Shown here one piece after another: positions 8,941 to 18,081 of a DNA stretch of 64,000 nt; position 1 is the first letter of the stretch, and each line of letters opens with the position of its first letter. A program made the position numbers and the translations under genes. The notes under the pieces are model-generated. The model was not told where the DNA came from. It saw nothing but the letters and a program-made list of their open reading frames with translations, and ran no database searches. The DNA comes from Egibacteraceae bacterium (GTDB taxonomy: Bacteria > Actinomycetota > Nitriliruptoria > Euzebyales > Egibacteraceae), in NCBI GenBank assembly GCA_030447925.1, contig JAUJNX010000003.1:372001-436000 (forward strand). Reading direction: 5' to 3'.

Positions 8941-10194
8941 ATGCGGCGTCACAGGTTCCCCGTCCTCGGCTCCACCCTCCTGGCCGGCGCGGTGCTCCTC
9001 ACCGCGTGCGGGGGCGGCGGCGACGCGGCGGGCAGCGGCGACGGCGGCGACGGCGGCGAGCCCGCCGGCGAGCTGGTCGTCTGGCACTACTACGACGAGG
9101 GCGCGGGCGGGCTGGAGCGCGCCATCGCCGAGTGGGAGACCAACTTCGAGGCGGACCACCCCGAGGTGGACGTCCGCCTGGAGTACCAGCCCTACGACCA
9201 GATGGTGCAGAAGGTCACGACCGCCGCGGCCGCCCAGCAGGGCCCCGACATCGTGATGGGCACCCACCCCTTCCTCCCCGAGATGGTCAAGGCCGGGGCC
9301 CTGGCGCCCATGGACGAGTACTGGGACGCCTACGAGGAGGCCGACCAGTACCCCGCCGAGATCGAGGACGGGCTGATCGTCGACGGCGAGCGCTACGGCG
9401 TGCAGGCCTACGCCAACGTCGAGGGCCTGTACTACAACGCCGACATCCTCGAGGAGATCGGCGTCGACGTCCCCACCGACATGGCCTCGTTCGAGGCGGC
9501 GATGGCCGCGGCCCAGGAGGCCGGGTACACGGCCCTCACGGTGTCCGCCCCGGCGGGCGCGGGCGGCGAGTTCGCCGCGGTGCCGTGGCTGGCCGGCGCG
9601 GGCTGGACCTACGACCAGCCCGACCACCCCGGCGCGGAGGAGGCGATGACCCGGCTGAGCGACTGGGTCGAGGCCGGCTACATCAACTCCGACGACGCCA
9701 CCGGCTTCAACGGCGGGACCAACTTCATCACCGGCAACTACGCCTTCGCCCAGGAGGGCAACTGGAACCTCGCCACCTTCGCCGAGGAGGCGGACTTCGA
9801 GTACGGCGTCGCGCTGTTCGAGGGCGTGGACACCGCCGCGATCGGCGGCGAGGTCGCCTCGATCGGCTCGGGCGCGGAGGACCCCGACAGCGCCTGGCTG
9901 TTCATCCAGGAGCAGATCCTGTCCCAGGACGGCAACCGGTCGGCGCTGGAGGCCGGGTCGGTGCCCCTGCGCGCCGACATGGCCGAGGACCCCGCCCTGG
10001 CGGAGAACGAGCCGCTCCAGGCCTACGCCGAGATCGCCGCCCAGTCGGTGAGCATCCCGCTGGACGACGCCACCCCGCAGGTGTCCGAGCTGCTCGGCAC
10101 CGCCTTCAACGAGGTCATCGCCGGCACCATCGACGGCGCCGAGGCCGCCGAGCGCATCGCCACCCAGCTCCCCGAGCTCCGACCTGGGGGCTGA
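8941..10194 (+). CDS. Sugar ABC transporter substrate-binding lipoprotein
   Basis: The 417-residue protein begins with a lipoprotein signal (LLAGAVLLTACGGGG), an acidic Gly/Asp linker, then LVVWHYYDEG, the usual start of the family 1 oligosaccharide-binding fold. The segments GPDIVMGTHPFLPEM, YANVEGLYYNADIL and SGAEDPDSAWLFIQ are also typical. It sits outside the membrane and hands sugar to the two permeases that follow. The ATG has a good AGGAG site. Sugar specificity cannot be read from sequence; the GH31 neighbour suggests alpha-xylosides or alpha-glucosides. Confidence 0.88.
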   Translation: MRRHRFPVLGSTLLAGAVLLTACGGGGDAAGSGDGGDGGEPAGELVVWHYYDEGAGGLERAIAEWETNFEADHPEVDVRLEYQPYDQMVQKVTTAAAAQQGPDIVMGTHPFLPEMVKAGALAPMDEYWDAYEEADQYPAEIEDGLIVDGERYGVQAYANVEGLYYNADILEEIGVDVPTDMASFEAAMAAAQEAGYTALTVSAPAGAGGEFAAVPWLAGAGWTYDQPDHPGAEEAMTRLSDWVEAGYINSDDATGFNGGTNFITGNYAFAQEGNWNLATFAEEADFEYGVALFEGVDTAAIGGEVASIGSGAEDPDSAWLFIQEQILSQDGNRSALEAGSVPLRADMAEDPALAENEPLQAYAEIAAQSVSIPLDDATPQVSELLGTAFNEVIAGTIDGAEAAERIATQLPELRPGG

Positions 10195-10200
10195 CCGGCG

Positions 10201-11230
10201 GTGGGGACGACACCCGCGCCCCTCGCGACCCCCGGCGGCGGCGTCCCGTCCGCCGGGCCGGCCCTGCCGCTCGCCGCCCGGGACCGGGCGGCGGCGGCGC
10301 GGGCCTCCCGCCGCCGCGACCTGGGCGCGCTCGCCTACGCCATGCGGCCGCCGCGACCTGGGCGCGCTCGCCTACGCCATGCCGGCGGTCGCGTTCCTGG
10401 CCCTGTTCTTCCTCTACCCGCTCTACCTGATGGTCGACCTGTCCCTGCACGAGGTCTCGATCGGGACGGTCGCGCGGCCCGACAACGACTTCGTCGGGCT
10501 GGCCAACTACCGGGCGGTCTTCGCCGACGCCGACTTCTGGCCGGCCGCGGTCCGCACCGCCGCCTTCGTGGTCGGGACCGTCGCCCTGCAGCTGCTCCTC
10601 GGCCTGGGCCTGGCGGTCACCCTCAACGCGCGCATGCGCGGGGTGACCATCGGGCGGACGCTGCTGTTCTTCGTCTGGCTGCTCCCGCCCACGGTCAGCG
10701 GCGTGGTCTGGCGCCTGCTGCTCGACGGCACCCAGCGGGGGGTGGGCAACCACGTGCTCACGGGGCTGGGCGTCCTGGACGAGCCGTTCTCCTTCCTGAC
10801 CGCGGGGCCCGCCACGATGGTGGCCATCACCCTCATCAACACCTGGGCGTTCGTGCCCTTCGCCACGATCGTGCTGATGGCGGCGCTGCAGAACGTGCCG
10901 GAGACGGTGTACGAGGCGGCCAAGGTCGACGGGGCCGGGCCCGGCCGGCGCTTCGTGGCGATCACGCTGCCGTTCATCGCCCCGACGCTGGCGATCATCA
11001 CCATCCTGCTGACCATCTACAGCTTCAAGACCTTCGACTTCATCTACGTGCTGACCCTCGGCGGCCCGGGGACCTCGACGTCGACGGTGCCGTTCCTGGC
11101 CTACCTGCGCTCGTTCGTCTCCTTCGACTTCGGGCAGGGCTCCGCCATCGCGGTGCTGGCCGTGGTCGCCGCGCTGGCGCTGTCGATCCCCTACCTGGTC
11201 CGCACCTCGCGGGAGGAGCACTACTCGTGA
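10201..11230 (+). CDS. Sugar ABC transporter permease, MalF-like (5' end disturbed by a 37-bp duplication)
   Basis: This inner-membrane permease pairs with the next gene. The core from an ATG at 10379 is intact: FLALFFLYPLYLMVDLS, six membrane segments and the EAA loop (VYEAAKVDGAGPGRRF). A longer cytoplasmic N-terminus starting at a GTG 6 bases after the binding-protein stop is in frame only if one copy of a 37-bp tandem duplication at 10311-10384 is removed. As read, translation from the GTG runs out of frame, and the protein may start at 10379 inside the second repeat copy. Confidence 0.8.
10311..10384. repeat. 37-bp tandem duplication in the permease 5' region
   Basis: Copies at 10311-10347 and 10348-10384 are identical for 35 bases. 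The period is not a multiple of three, so the duplication shifts the frame between the upstream GTG and the permease core. Each copy contains an ATG near its end; that of the second copy is in frame with the permease. Confidence 0.9.
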
Positions 11231-12078
11231 GCACCCTCCTCGTGCGCCGCAGCCGCATCGAGTCCGACGCCGGCGGCTGGCGCTTCGTCGGCGCCGGCGC
11301 CCTCCTGCTCCTCCTGCTGCTCTACGGCTTCCCCCTGTTCTGGATGCTGTCGACGTCGTTCAAGTCCGGTGCGGAGATCGCGCGCTTCACCTGGCTGCCG
11401 TCGGCCCTGCGCCTGGACGCCTACACCGCGTTCCTCAGCACCGACTTCCTGCCCGCGCTGCGCAACTCGGCCACGATCAGCGGGCTGACCACGCTGATCT
11501 CGATGGCGCTGGCCATCCCCGCCGCGTACGGCATGGCGGCCGTGCGGTCGCGGCTGGTCACCCCGCTGCTGGTGCTGGTCCTGCTGGTGCAGATGATCCC
11601 GACCAGCGCGATGTTCATCCCGCTGTTCCGCCTGCTCAGCGGCCTGGGGCTGATCAACAGCCACCTGGGCGTGTCGCTCGCCCTGTCCAGCCTGATGGTG
11701 CCGTTCGCGATCCTGGTGCTGCGACCCGGCTTCGCGGGCCTGCCGCCGGAGCTGGAGGAGGCGGCGGCGGTCGACGGCGCCGGTCGCGGGCGCTACCTGC
11801 TGCAGATCGCCCTGCCGCTGCTGCGCAACTCGGTGTTCACCACCGCGGCGATCATCTTCGTGGCCGCCTGGGCGGAGCTGCTCTACCCGCTGACGTTCCT
11901 GCTGGACTCCCAGCGCTACCCGCTGAGCGTGTTCATCGCCCAGTCGGTCGGGCGCTTCAACAACAACTCCAACAGCCTGATGGCGGTGTCGGTGCTGGCC
12001 AGCCTGCCCGTCCTGTTCGTGGTGCTGTTCGCCCAGGGCCAGCTGCGCAAGGGCCTCACGGTGGGTGCGGTGAAGTGA
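11227..12078 (+). CDS. Sugar ABC transporter permease, MalG-like
   Basis: A 283-residue permease with six membrane segments completes the transporter. The EAA loop is ELEEAAAVDGAGRGRYL, and MIPTSAMFIPLFRLL is typical of MalG/CUT1 partners. The GTG start overlaps the stop of the previous permease by four bases, which indicates translational coupling. No ATPase gene follows; CUT1 systems in actinobacteria often share one encoded elsewhere. The 3' end overlaps the convergent gene at 12056-12891 by 23 bases. Confidence 0.88.
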   Translation: MSTLLVRRSRIESDAGGWRFVGAGALLLLLLLYGFPLFWMLSTSFKSGAEIARFTWLPSALRLDAYTAFLSTDFLPALRNSATISGLTTLISMALAIPAAYGMAAVRSRLVTPLLVLVLLVQMIPTSAMFIPLFRLLSGLGLINSHLGVSLALSSLMVPFAILVLRPGFAGLPPELEEAAAVDGAGRGRYLLQIALPLLRNSVFTTAAIIFVAAWAELLYPLTFLLDSQRYPLSVFIAQSVGRFNNNSNSLMAVSVLASLPVLFVVLFAQGQLRKGLTVGAVK

Positions 12079-12891
12079 GGTCGCGCAGGAGCGCGTCGGT
12101 CGGCTCGCCGAGGACGTCGCGCAGAAAGGCGAGGGGGTGGTCCCCGAACGTCACCCCGATGCGCAGGTCGGCCAGGAAGGTCGCGAGGACCTGCATCGCC
12201 TCGGCCTCGTCGCGCGCGCCCTCGGCGAACACCAGGCGCTCGCCCTCGCCCTCCACGCCCATCAGCCACGCGAGGTAGCGGGCGATCTGGGCGCCCTCCC
12301 GGGCGGACTTGGTGCCCATGTTCAGCACCACGAGCCGGTCACGCTCGGCGGTCGACAGCGACCACCACAGCGGCTCGATGCCCGCGCGCAGGACCGCCAG
12401 CATGCGCGCCGCCGCGTCAGCGGTGTGCGCGTCGACCAGCGGGCGGCACGCGCGCACGAACGCGGCGGCCTCGCGGTCGTCGGCGCGGCCGGCGGCCAGC
12501 GCGAGGTCAAGCAGGGCGGCGGCGCGGTCCAGCAGCTCGCGCTGGCGGGCGACGGCGGGGGCGGCGGGGGCGGGGGCGGGCGGCGCCGCGGCGGCGGCCG
12601 CACGCGCTCGCGCAGGTCGCGGGCGCGGTCCCGGGTCGGCCCGTCCAGGGCGTCGTCGCCGCGGGTGCCCAGCACCAGGAAGCAGGTCAGCACCAGGTGC
12701 GCGACGGCCTTGAGCTCGTCGACCTCGCGGGGGATGTCCAGGCGCGCCTCGACCCGCCCGCTGTCGCGGAGCAGCACGATCTGGTCGCCGGTGGCGAACA
12801 GGATCGGGCGCTGCGCCGCGAGCGCCCGCGCCCGCAGGTCGTCGTAGGCCGGCCGGAACGCGTCGTTCAGGCGCGCGAACGCCTCGCTCAC
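12056..12891 (-). CDS. Conserved hypothetical protein (frameshifted)
   Basis: I do not recognise the family. The protein begins SEAFARLNDAFRPAYDDLR, has a segment PILFATGDQIVLLRDSGRVE, an alanine/proline-rich middle, and a helical C-terminal part with RLVVLNMGTKSAREGAQIAR and ALLRDLTSPHPP. The two halves lie in different frames, with the switch near 12588-12606 in a GC-rich run. No membrane segment or signal peptide is evident. The GTG start overlaps the stop of the SnoaL-like gene by four bases, so the two are coupled. Confidence 0.5.
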
Positions 12892-13265
12892 GCCGGCACG
12901 TCCCGCACACGGGTCTGGCCGGGGTCGAAGTACTCGCGCCAGTAGGTGACCAGGCCGTCGCGGACGGCAAAGGCGATGGCGTCCTCCATGGTCACCAGCT
13001 CGTCGCCCCGGCGCTCGGTCCAGACCCACTCGACGGCCCCGTCGTCGCCGTCCACGAGCACGCGGCGGACGGTGACGTCGACCACGGCGGCCTCGGCCAA
13101 GAAGGCGCGCATCGCCGCGCGGACGCCGTCGGGCCCGCGCCAGGCGCCGCCGGGCGACACGAACAGCCCGTGGTCGGCGAAGGCGGCCGCCGCGGCGTCG
13201 GGGTCGCCGGCCAGCCAGGCCGCCGCCTGGGCCCGCACCAGCGCCTCCGCCTCCGCTCGCTCCAC
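12888..13265 (-). CDS. SnoaL-like/NTF2-fold protein
   Basis: This 125-residue protein fits the SnoaL-like (DUF4440-related) cone-shaped fold. It has an N-terminal helix (VRAQAAAWLAGDPDAAAAAF), a FVSPGGAWRGPDGVRAAM segment, and strands VDVTVRRVLVDGDDGAVEW and WREYFDPGQ. Proteins of this fold range from ketosteroid isomerases to binding proteins with no known reaction, so no activity can be assigned. It is divergent from the MBL-fold gene at 13284 by only 18 bases and coupled to the hypothetical gene downstream. Confidence 0.75.
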   Translation of the reverse strand: MERAEAEALVRAQAAAWLAGDPDAAAAAFADHGLFVSPGGAWRGPDGVRAAMRAFLAEAAVVDVTVRRVLVDGDDGAVEWVWTERRGDELVTMEDAIAFAVRDGLVTYWREYFDPGQTRVRDVPA

Positions 13266-13283
13266 CCCGCTAGCCTGCCCAGG

Positions 13284-14080
13284 ATGAGGCTCACCGGACC
13301 CCGCGGCGACTGTACGCCCTGCGCTACGGGTGGGAGCCGATCCCCGAGTCGGTCTCCCTGCTGGGCGGGTCGCCCGAGGAGTTCCTGCTGGAGCCCGTGA
13401 CCGGCGCCGCGGTCGTCTACGACGACGGCTGGGTGCTGCTGGACACCGGCTTCAACGTCGACACCATCCGGGACCCCGCGGCGCGGGCGGCGCACTACAC
13501 CGCGCCGTCCTACATCGGGGTCGTGCCGCCGGGCGATCCGCTGCCCGACCAGGTCGCGGCGGCCGGGCTGCGGTGGGAGGACCTCGCGATGGTCGGCATC
13601 TCCCACCTGCACCTGGACCACTCCGGCGGGCTGCGCCACGTCGTCGGCGGTCCGGAGGTCGTCATCCAGGCGCGCGAGCACGCCTTCGCGATGGACGAGG
13701 CGGGCCTGGAGCACGCCTACTTCCGCAGCGACTACGAGCTGCCCGGGCTGGCCTGGCGGCTGCTGGACGGCGAGGTCGAGCTGGCGCCCGGCCTGCGGGC
13801 GGTGCCGACCTACGGCCACACCCCCGGCCACCAGTCCTTCGCCGTCGACCTGCCCGCGGAGGGCACCGTCGTCCTGGCCTGCGACGCCGCCGACCTGCGT
13901 GCCAACATCACCGGCGCGATCCCCTGCGGGACGACGACCTCGCCCGACCTGGCGGAGGCGGCGGCGCGGTCGATCGGGCTGCTCCACGCCCTGGACCGCC
14001 GCGATGGCACCCAGGTCTGGCCCGGCCACGACCCCGACTTCTGGGCGACCCGCCGCCGCCCCCCCGCCGCCTACGCCTGA
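13284..14080 (+). CDS. MBL-fold metallo-hydrolase, N-acyl-homoserine lactonase-like (frameshift near start)
   Basis: The zinc-binding motif ISHLHLDHSGG and the distal GHTPGHQSFAVDLP, CDAADL and WPGHDPDFW blocks identify a metallo-beta-lactamase fold close to AHL lactonases and related lactonase/glyoxalase-like hydrolases. The N-terminal YALRYGWEPIPESV segment is typical of the lactonase group. Starting at the ATG at 13284 the frame is lost near 13300-13306, apparently by two extra bases, before the conserved part begins. Cytoplasmic; substrate unknown, so quorum quenching is only one possibility. Confidence 0.7.
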
Positions 14081-14108
14081 CCCACCCGCCCCCGCCGGGC
14101 GTCCTCCG

Positions 14109-14468
14109 TCAGCCGGCCTGCCCGCCCACCAGCCGGATGACCGTGTCGAGCTTCGCCTCGACCCCCTCGAACCTTCCCTCGACCCGCTCGAGCCTGCCCT
14201 CGAGCTGCTGGCGGGTGGCGCCGACCTCCTGGCGGACCCCCTCGAGCTTGGTCTCGAGCTCCCGGCGCGTCAGGCGGAGCTCCTGGCGGACCGCGTCGAC
14301 CCTGGTGTCGAGATCCTGTCCGACCGTGTCGAGCGTGGCCTGGAGCTCCTCGAAGCGGTTGCTGTGCCGGGTCTGGGTCAGGGAGATCCCGGCGAGCAGC
14401 TCGTAGATCGACTGCACGTCGTTGTCGAGCTGGCGGATCTTGCGCTGGACGTCCCCCTCGAAGCTCAT
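14109..14468 (-). CDS. Coiled-coil protein of unknown function
   Basis: The 119-residue product is almost wholly helical with heptad-like spacing: IRQLDNDVQSIYELLAGI, FEELQATLDTVGQDLDTRV, and repeated units around RLERVEGRFEGVEAKLDTV. The repeated VRQE/TRQQ segments suggest internal duplication of an 11- or 14-residue unit. No membrane segment or catalytic motif is seen. It lies about 60 bases downstream of the RmuC-like gene on the same strand. Possibly an oligomerising scaffold, but this is a guess. Confidence 0.7.
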   Translation of the reverse strand: MSFEGDVQRKIRQLDNDVQSIYELLAGISLTQTRHSNRFEELQATLDTVGQDLDTRVDAVRQELRLTRRELETKLEGVRQEVGATRQQLEGRLERVEGRFEGVEAKLDTVIRLVGGQAG

Positions 14469-14529
14469 CGGGTCACTCTAACCACCCCGTCGGGCGGGCA
14501 GGAGGGCGACCTGTGGACACTCGTCGCGG

Positions 14530-15384
14530 TCAGGCGGGGCGGCGCAGGCGCTCGACGTCGGCGAGCTGGCGGGTGATCTCGCCCCGGCGGCGGGCGACCT
14601 CGCTGTAGAACAGGTTGTAGGCGTTGGTCAGGTGCCGGCCGAGGGTGTCCAACCCGCCGCCGGTGGCCACGAAGTCGTCCCAGCGATGCTGGACCTGGTC
14701 GAGCAGGGCGACGATCTCCTCGGTGTTGCGCTCGACCAGCAGCGTGTCGACCGCGCGGCGCACGATGCGCAGGAGGGGTCGCAGCGTCGTGGGGGTGCAG
14801 AGCACGACCTCGGGCCGGTCCACTGCCGGGTCCAGCCCGCCGTGGCCGTCGGCCAGCAGCTCCATCGCGCCCTCGTACGGGAGGTACAGGACCACGAAGC
14901 CGACGCCGTCGGGGTCGTCGGCGTAACCCCGGGCCACGAGCGCGTCGACGTGCCCGGCGACGGCGCGGACGAAGTCGGCCCGGTGCCGGCGGCGGTCCGC
15001 GTCCGTCCCCGCCTCGCACCAGCGCCGGTACGCGGGCAGGGGGAACTTGGCGTCCAGGTGGAGCACGCGGCCCAGCGGGAGCCGCAGGGTGAGGTCGGGG
15101 CGGTCACCGCCGGGCAGGGCCGCCTGGGTCAGGTAGTCGACGTCGGGGCGCAGGCCGGCGGCGCGCAGCAGGTGCTCGGCCTGCTGCTCGGCCAGCGCGC
15201 CGCGCCGGTTGGTGTCGGCCAGCCACTCGTCCCAGCGCCGGCCCTGCTCGGCGACGGTGCGCAGGTGGTCCGACAGGCCGGTGAGCCGGCCCTCCAGTCC
15301 CGATGCGAGGCGCACCTGCGTGAGGGCGACGCCGGCCAGGAACCCGACCAGCCCGGCGACCAGGGCGATGCCGACCATCTCCAT
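14530..15384 (-). CDS. rmuC: RmuC-family DNA recombination protein (short form)
   Basis: RmuC proteins limit DNA inversions at repeats and carry a PD-(D/E)XK nuclease-like core. Here an N-terminal membrane anchor (VGIALVAGLVGFLAGVAL) is followed by a helical stretch. The core has DRPDLTLRLPLGRVLHLDAKFPL, in which Asp and the Asp-x-Lys pair fit the nuclease motif, and FVVLYLPYEGAMELL, typical of RmuC. At 284 residues it is shorter than E. coli RmuC, mostly through a shorter coiled-coil region. ATG 15384 is preceded by a purine-rich site; ATG 15378 is also possible. Confidence 0.82.
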   Translation of the reverse strand: MEMVGIALVAGLVGFLAGVALTQVRLASGLEGRLTGLSDHLRTVAEQGRRWDEWLADTNRRGALAEQQAEHLLRAAGLRPDVDYLTQAALPGGDRPDLTLRLPLGRVLHLDAKFPLPAYRRWCEAGTDADRRRHRADFVRAVAGHVDALVARGYADDPDGVGFVVLYLPYEGAMELLADGHGGLDPAVDRPEVVLCTPTTLRPLLRIVRRAVDTLLVERNTEEIVALLDQVQHRWDDFVATGGGLDTLGRHLTNAYNLFYSEVARRRGEITRQLADVERLRRPA

Positions 15385-15481
15385 GCCCCCAGCTTGCCGG
15401 GAGGGTGTGACACATCCGGCGCACCCTCGCCGCCCGGGCGGGGGCCCCGCAGGCCCGTGCGCCCGCGCGGCCGCGACCGGC

Positions 15482-16816
15482 TCAGGCGGGGCTGCCCGGG
15501 CGGGCCGCCCGGCCCAGGTCGGGCGTGGCGCCCGGGCGGCCCGGGGTGGCGGGCAGGCTCGCGTACCCGCGGATGGTCGCGCCGGGCCGCCGGCCGGCGC
15601 CGGGCAGCAGGCGCAGGTCGGGCAGGCGCTCGGCCAGCACGCGCAGGGCGATCTCGCCCTCGAGCCGGGCCAGCGGGGCCCCCAGGCAGTAGTGGATGCC
15701 GCTGCCGAACGCCAGGTGCTCCGGCTCGCCCTCGCGGTGGAGGTCGAAGCGCGACGGGTCGCGGTAGGCCGCCGGGTCGCGGTTGGCCGCGGCGAGGATC
15801 GGCAGGACCACCGACCCCGCGGGCAGCGCGGTGCCCGCCAGCTCGAGCGGTTCGTGGACGACCCGCGAGGTGACCTGTACCGGCGGGTCCCAGCGCAGGG
15901 TCTCCTCGACCGCGGCCGGCGCCAGCGCGGGGTCGTCCACGAGCGCGCGCCACCGCGTCCGGTCCGCCTGGAGGGCCGCCACGCCATTGCCGATCAGGTT
16001 CACCGTGGTCTCGAACCCGGCGATCAGCAGCAGCCCGCAGGTCGCCGTCAGGTCCGCGGCCGACACGGTGCCGTCGGCCTGCGCCGCCGCCAGCACGCTG
16101 ATGACGTCGTCGCGCGGCTCCTCGCGCCGCAGCGCCACCAGCCGGGTGAACATCGCCTCCAGCTCCAGGCTGGCCGCGCGCAGCCGGTCGGCCTGGCCCA
16201 GCGAGGTCACACCGTCCAGGGACTGCCCAACGAGGGCGCCGATCCGCGCGAAGCGGGCGGTGTCGACGTCCTCGATGCCGAGCAGCGCGCTGATCACCGC
16301 GATCGGCAGCGGTGCGGCGATGTCGGTGAGCAGGTCGAAGCGCTCGCGCCCCTCGACCCGGTCGACCAAGCCGTGGGCGACCGCGGCGATCTTGTCCGCC
16401 CAGCCGCGCACCAGCTTGGGCCGGAAGGCGGGCGCCACCGCGCGCCGCAGCCGGGTGTGGTCGGGCGGGTCCAGTTCCAGGAACGACCCGGCCAGCGGGC
16501 CCTGCGCCTCCGCGGTCAGCCGGTCGGACCCGACCCCACGGCCGTCGGGGAGCTCCACGCCGAAGCGGGGGTCGCGCAGCACCTGGGCGCACAGAGAGTG
16601 GGAGGTCAGCGCGTGCAGGCCGGTGCGGCTGGCCACGACCGGGCCGCGCTCGCGGATCCGCTCGTAGCACGCGTAGACGTCGGTGCGCGGCGACGCGGCG
16701 AGCAGGCCCGCCACCGGATCGCCGCCAAGGGCCAGCAGCCGCACCGCGGCCCGCCGGCCGGCCAGCAGCAGCCCGGTCGCGAGGCGGTCGGTCGTCGAGT
16801 GCGCGGTGGTGGTCAT
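15482..16816 (-). CDS. Cytochrome P450
   Basis: This 444-residue haem monooxygenase has all the class signatures: the I-helix oxygen-binding groove AGFETT, the ExxR pair in EETLR, and the haem-ligand loop FGSGIHYCLGAPLARLE with its axial cysteine. DPPDHTRLRR in the N-terminal part matches soluble actinobacterial P450s of the CYP105/107 type. It needs a ferredoxin and reductase, neither of which is nearby. The ATG overlaps the MFS stop by four bases, so it is the last gene of a TetR-MFS-P450 operon. Oxidation and export of a toxic or secondary compound is a reasonable inference. Confidence 0.93.
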   Translation of the reverse strand: MTTTAHSTTDRLATGLLLAGRRAAVRLLALGGDPVAGLLAASPRTDVYACYERIRERGPVVASRTGLHALTSHSLCAQVLRDPRFGVELPDGRGVGSDRLTAEAQGPLAGSFLELDPPDHTRLRRAVAPAFRPKLVRGWADKIAAVAHGLVDRVEGRERFDLLTDIAAPLPIAVISALLGIEDVDTARFARIGALVGQSLDGVTSLGQADRLRAASLELEAMFTRLVALRREEPRDDVISVLAAAQADGTVSAADLTATCGLLLIAGFETTVNLIGNGVAALQADRTRWRALVDDPALAPAAVEETLRWDPPVQVTSRVVHEPLELAGTALPAGSVVLPILAAANRDPAAYRDPSRFDLHREGEPEHLAFGSGIHYCLGAPLARLEGEIALRVLAERLPDLRLLPGAGRRPGATIRGYASLPATPGRPGATPDLGRAARPGSPA

Positions 16817-18081
16817 GGTCCGGGCCCTTCCTGGTCGGGCCGCGGGCTGCGGCGCAGTCCGCGTGCTGCGAGGGCGTAGGCGCTGGTGAGCAGGCAGCCG
16901 GCGGCGATGACGAGCAGCGCCGCGCGCGGGCCCGCCGCCTCCAGGAGCAGGCCGGCGCCCAGGACCCCGAGCGGGCTCGCGATCAGGCTGAGCGACCAGG
17001 TCGTGGCGACCACCCGCCCGCGCAGTTCGGCGGGGGTCCGGTCCTGCAGCAGCACGGCCAGCACCGGGTTGACCGGTCCGACGGCCAGCCCCGTGCCCGC
17101 GGCCAGTACCGCCAGCGCGACCGTGCCGGGCAGCGTCGCCATGGCGGCGAAGCCGGCGGCCCCCGCGGCCAGGCACCCGGCCAGCACCGCCGGCCGGGAC
17201 AGCCGGGTGGCGACCCGCTCGTAGGCCAGCGCGCCGACCACGGCGCCGAGGGCGAGCGCGGCCGCGACCAGCCCCAGCGCGCCCGCCTGGCCCTTGGGTT
17301 CCAGGTGAGCGGCCAGCACCAGCGGCAGGGGTGCGACGAACAGCATCGCGACCATCCCCAGCACGGTGACCGCGCGCAGGGTGCGGTCGCGCCGGACCAG
17401 GCGCAGCCCGCTGCCCGCCGCCCGCAGGTAGGGCTCCTGGGGGACCGCCGGCGCGGTGTCGCGCGGCAGGGACCACCAGGTGGCCGCGCCGGCGATCACG
17501 AACAGCGCGGCCGCCAGCCACAGCGAGCCCAGGGCGCCGAGCAGCCCGAGCCCCGCCCCGGCCAGGGCGGGTCCGGCGATGTTGCCGGCGCCCTCCGCGG
17601 CCTCGCCGCGTGCGTTCACGGTCTCCACGCCCGCGCCGGCCGCGGCCGCGACGTCCGGCCGGGACGCCTCGCGGGCGGCGGCGCCGGGCCCGTCGAACAG
17701 CGCGCCGACCGCGACGACCGCCAGGGTCGACAGCAGGCTCAGGCCGACCACGTGGTCGAGCAGCGGCAGCGCGGCCACCGACGCCGCGCTCAGCAGGTCC
17801 GCGCCCGCGCTCACCCGCCGCCGGCCCCAGCGGTCGATCAGTGGCCCGCCGAGCAGCAGGGCCGGCACCGCGGCGGCCAGGGCGACTGACCCCACCAGGC
17901 CGGCCTGCGCCGGGCTGCCGGTGCGCTGGAGCACCAGCCAGGGCACCAGGACCACGACCATCGCGTTGCCGGCGATCGACAGCCCGGTCGCGGCGAGCAG
18001 GCCCACCACCGCCCGGCGGTCCGCCGCGGATGGCACGGCGGCGGGCGCGGCGGGGGCGGCGGGGGCGGCGGGGGCGGTCAT
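16813..18081 (-). CDS. MFS drug-efflux-type transporter
   Basis: The 422-residue protein has about twelve membrane segments. A proline/alanine N-terminal tail is followed by the loop 2-3 motif GGPLIDRWGRRRV of the major facilitator superfamily. DGPGAAAREASRPDVAAAA matches the segment conserved in the MFS_3/enterobactin-exporter-like branch, as does LQDRTPAELRGRV. It sits between TetR and P450 genes with ATGA overlaps on both sides. Export of the TetR ligand or the P450 product is the likely role. A degraded copy of part of this gene lies at 23400-23590. Confidence 0.88.
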   Translation of the reverse strand: MTAPAAPAAPAAPAAVPSAADRRAVVGLLAATGLSIAGNAMVVVLVPWLVLQRTGSPAQAGLVGSVALAAAVPALLLGGPLIDRWGRRRVSAGADLLSAASVAALPLLDHVVGLSLLSTLAVVAVGALFDGPGAAAREASRPDVAAAAGAGVETVNARGEAAEGAGNIAGPALAGAGLGLLGALGSLWLAAALFVIAGAATWWSLPRDTAPAVPQEPYLRAAGSGLRLVRRDRTLRAVTVLGMVAMLFVAPLPLVLAAHLEPKGQAGALGLVAAALALGAVVGALAYERVATRLSRPAVLAGCLAAGAAGFAAMATLPGTVALAVLAAGTGLAVGPVNPVLAVLLQDRTPAELRGRVVATTWSLSLIASPLGVLGAGLLLEAAGPRAALLVIAAGCLLTSAYALAARGLRRSPRPDQEGPGP

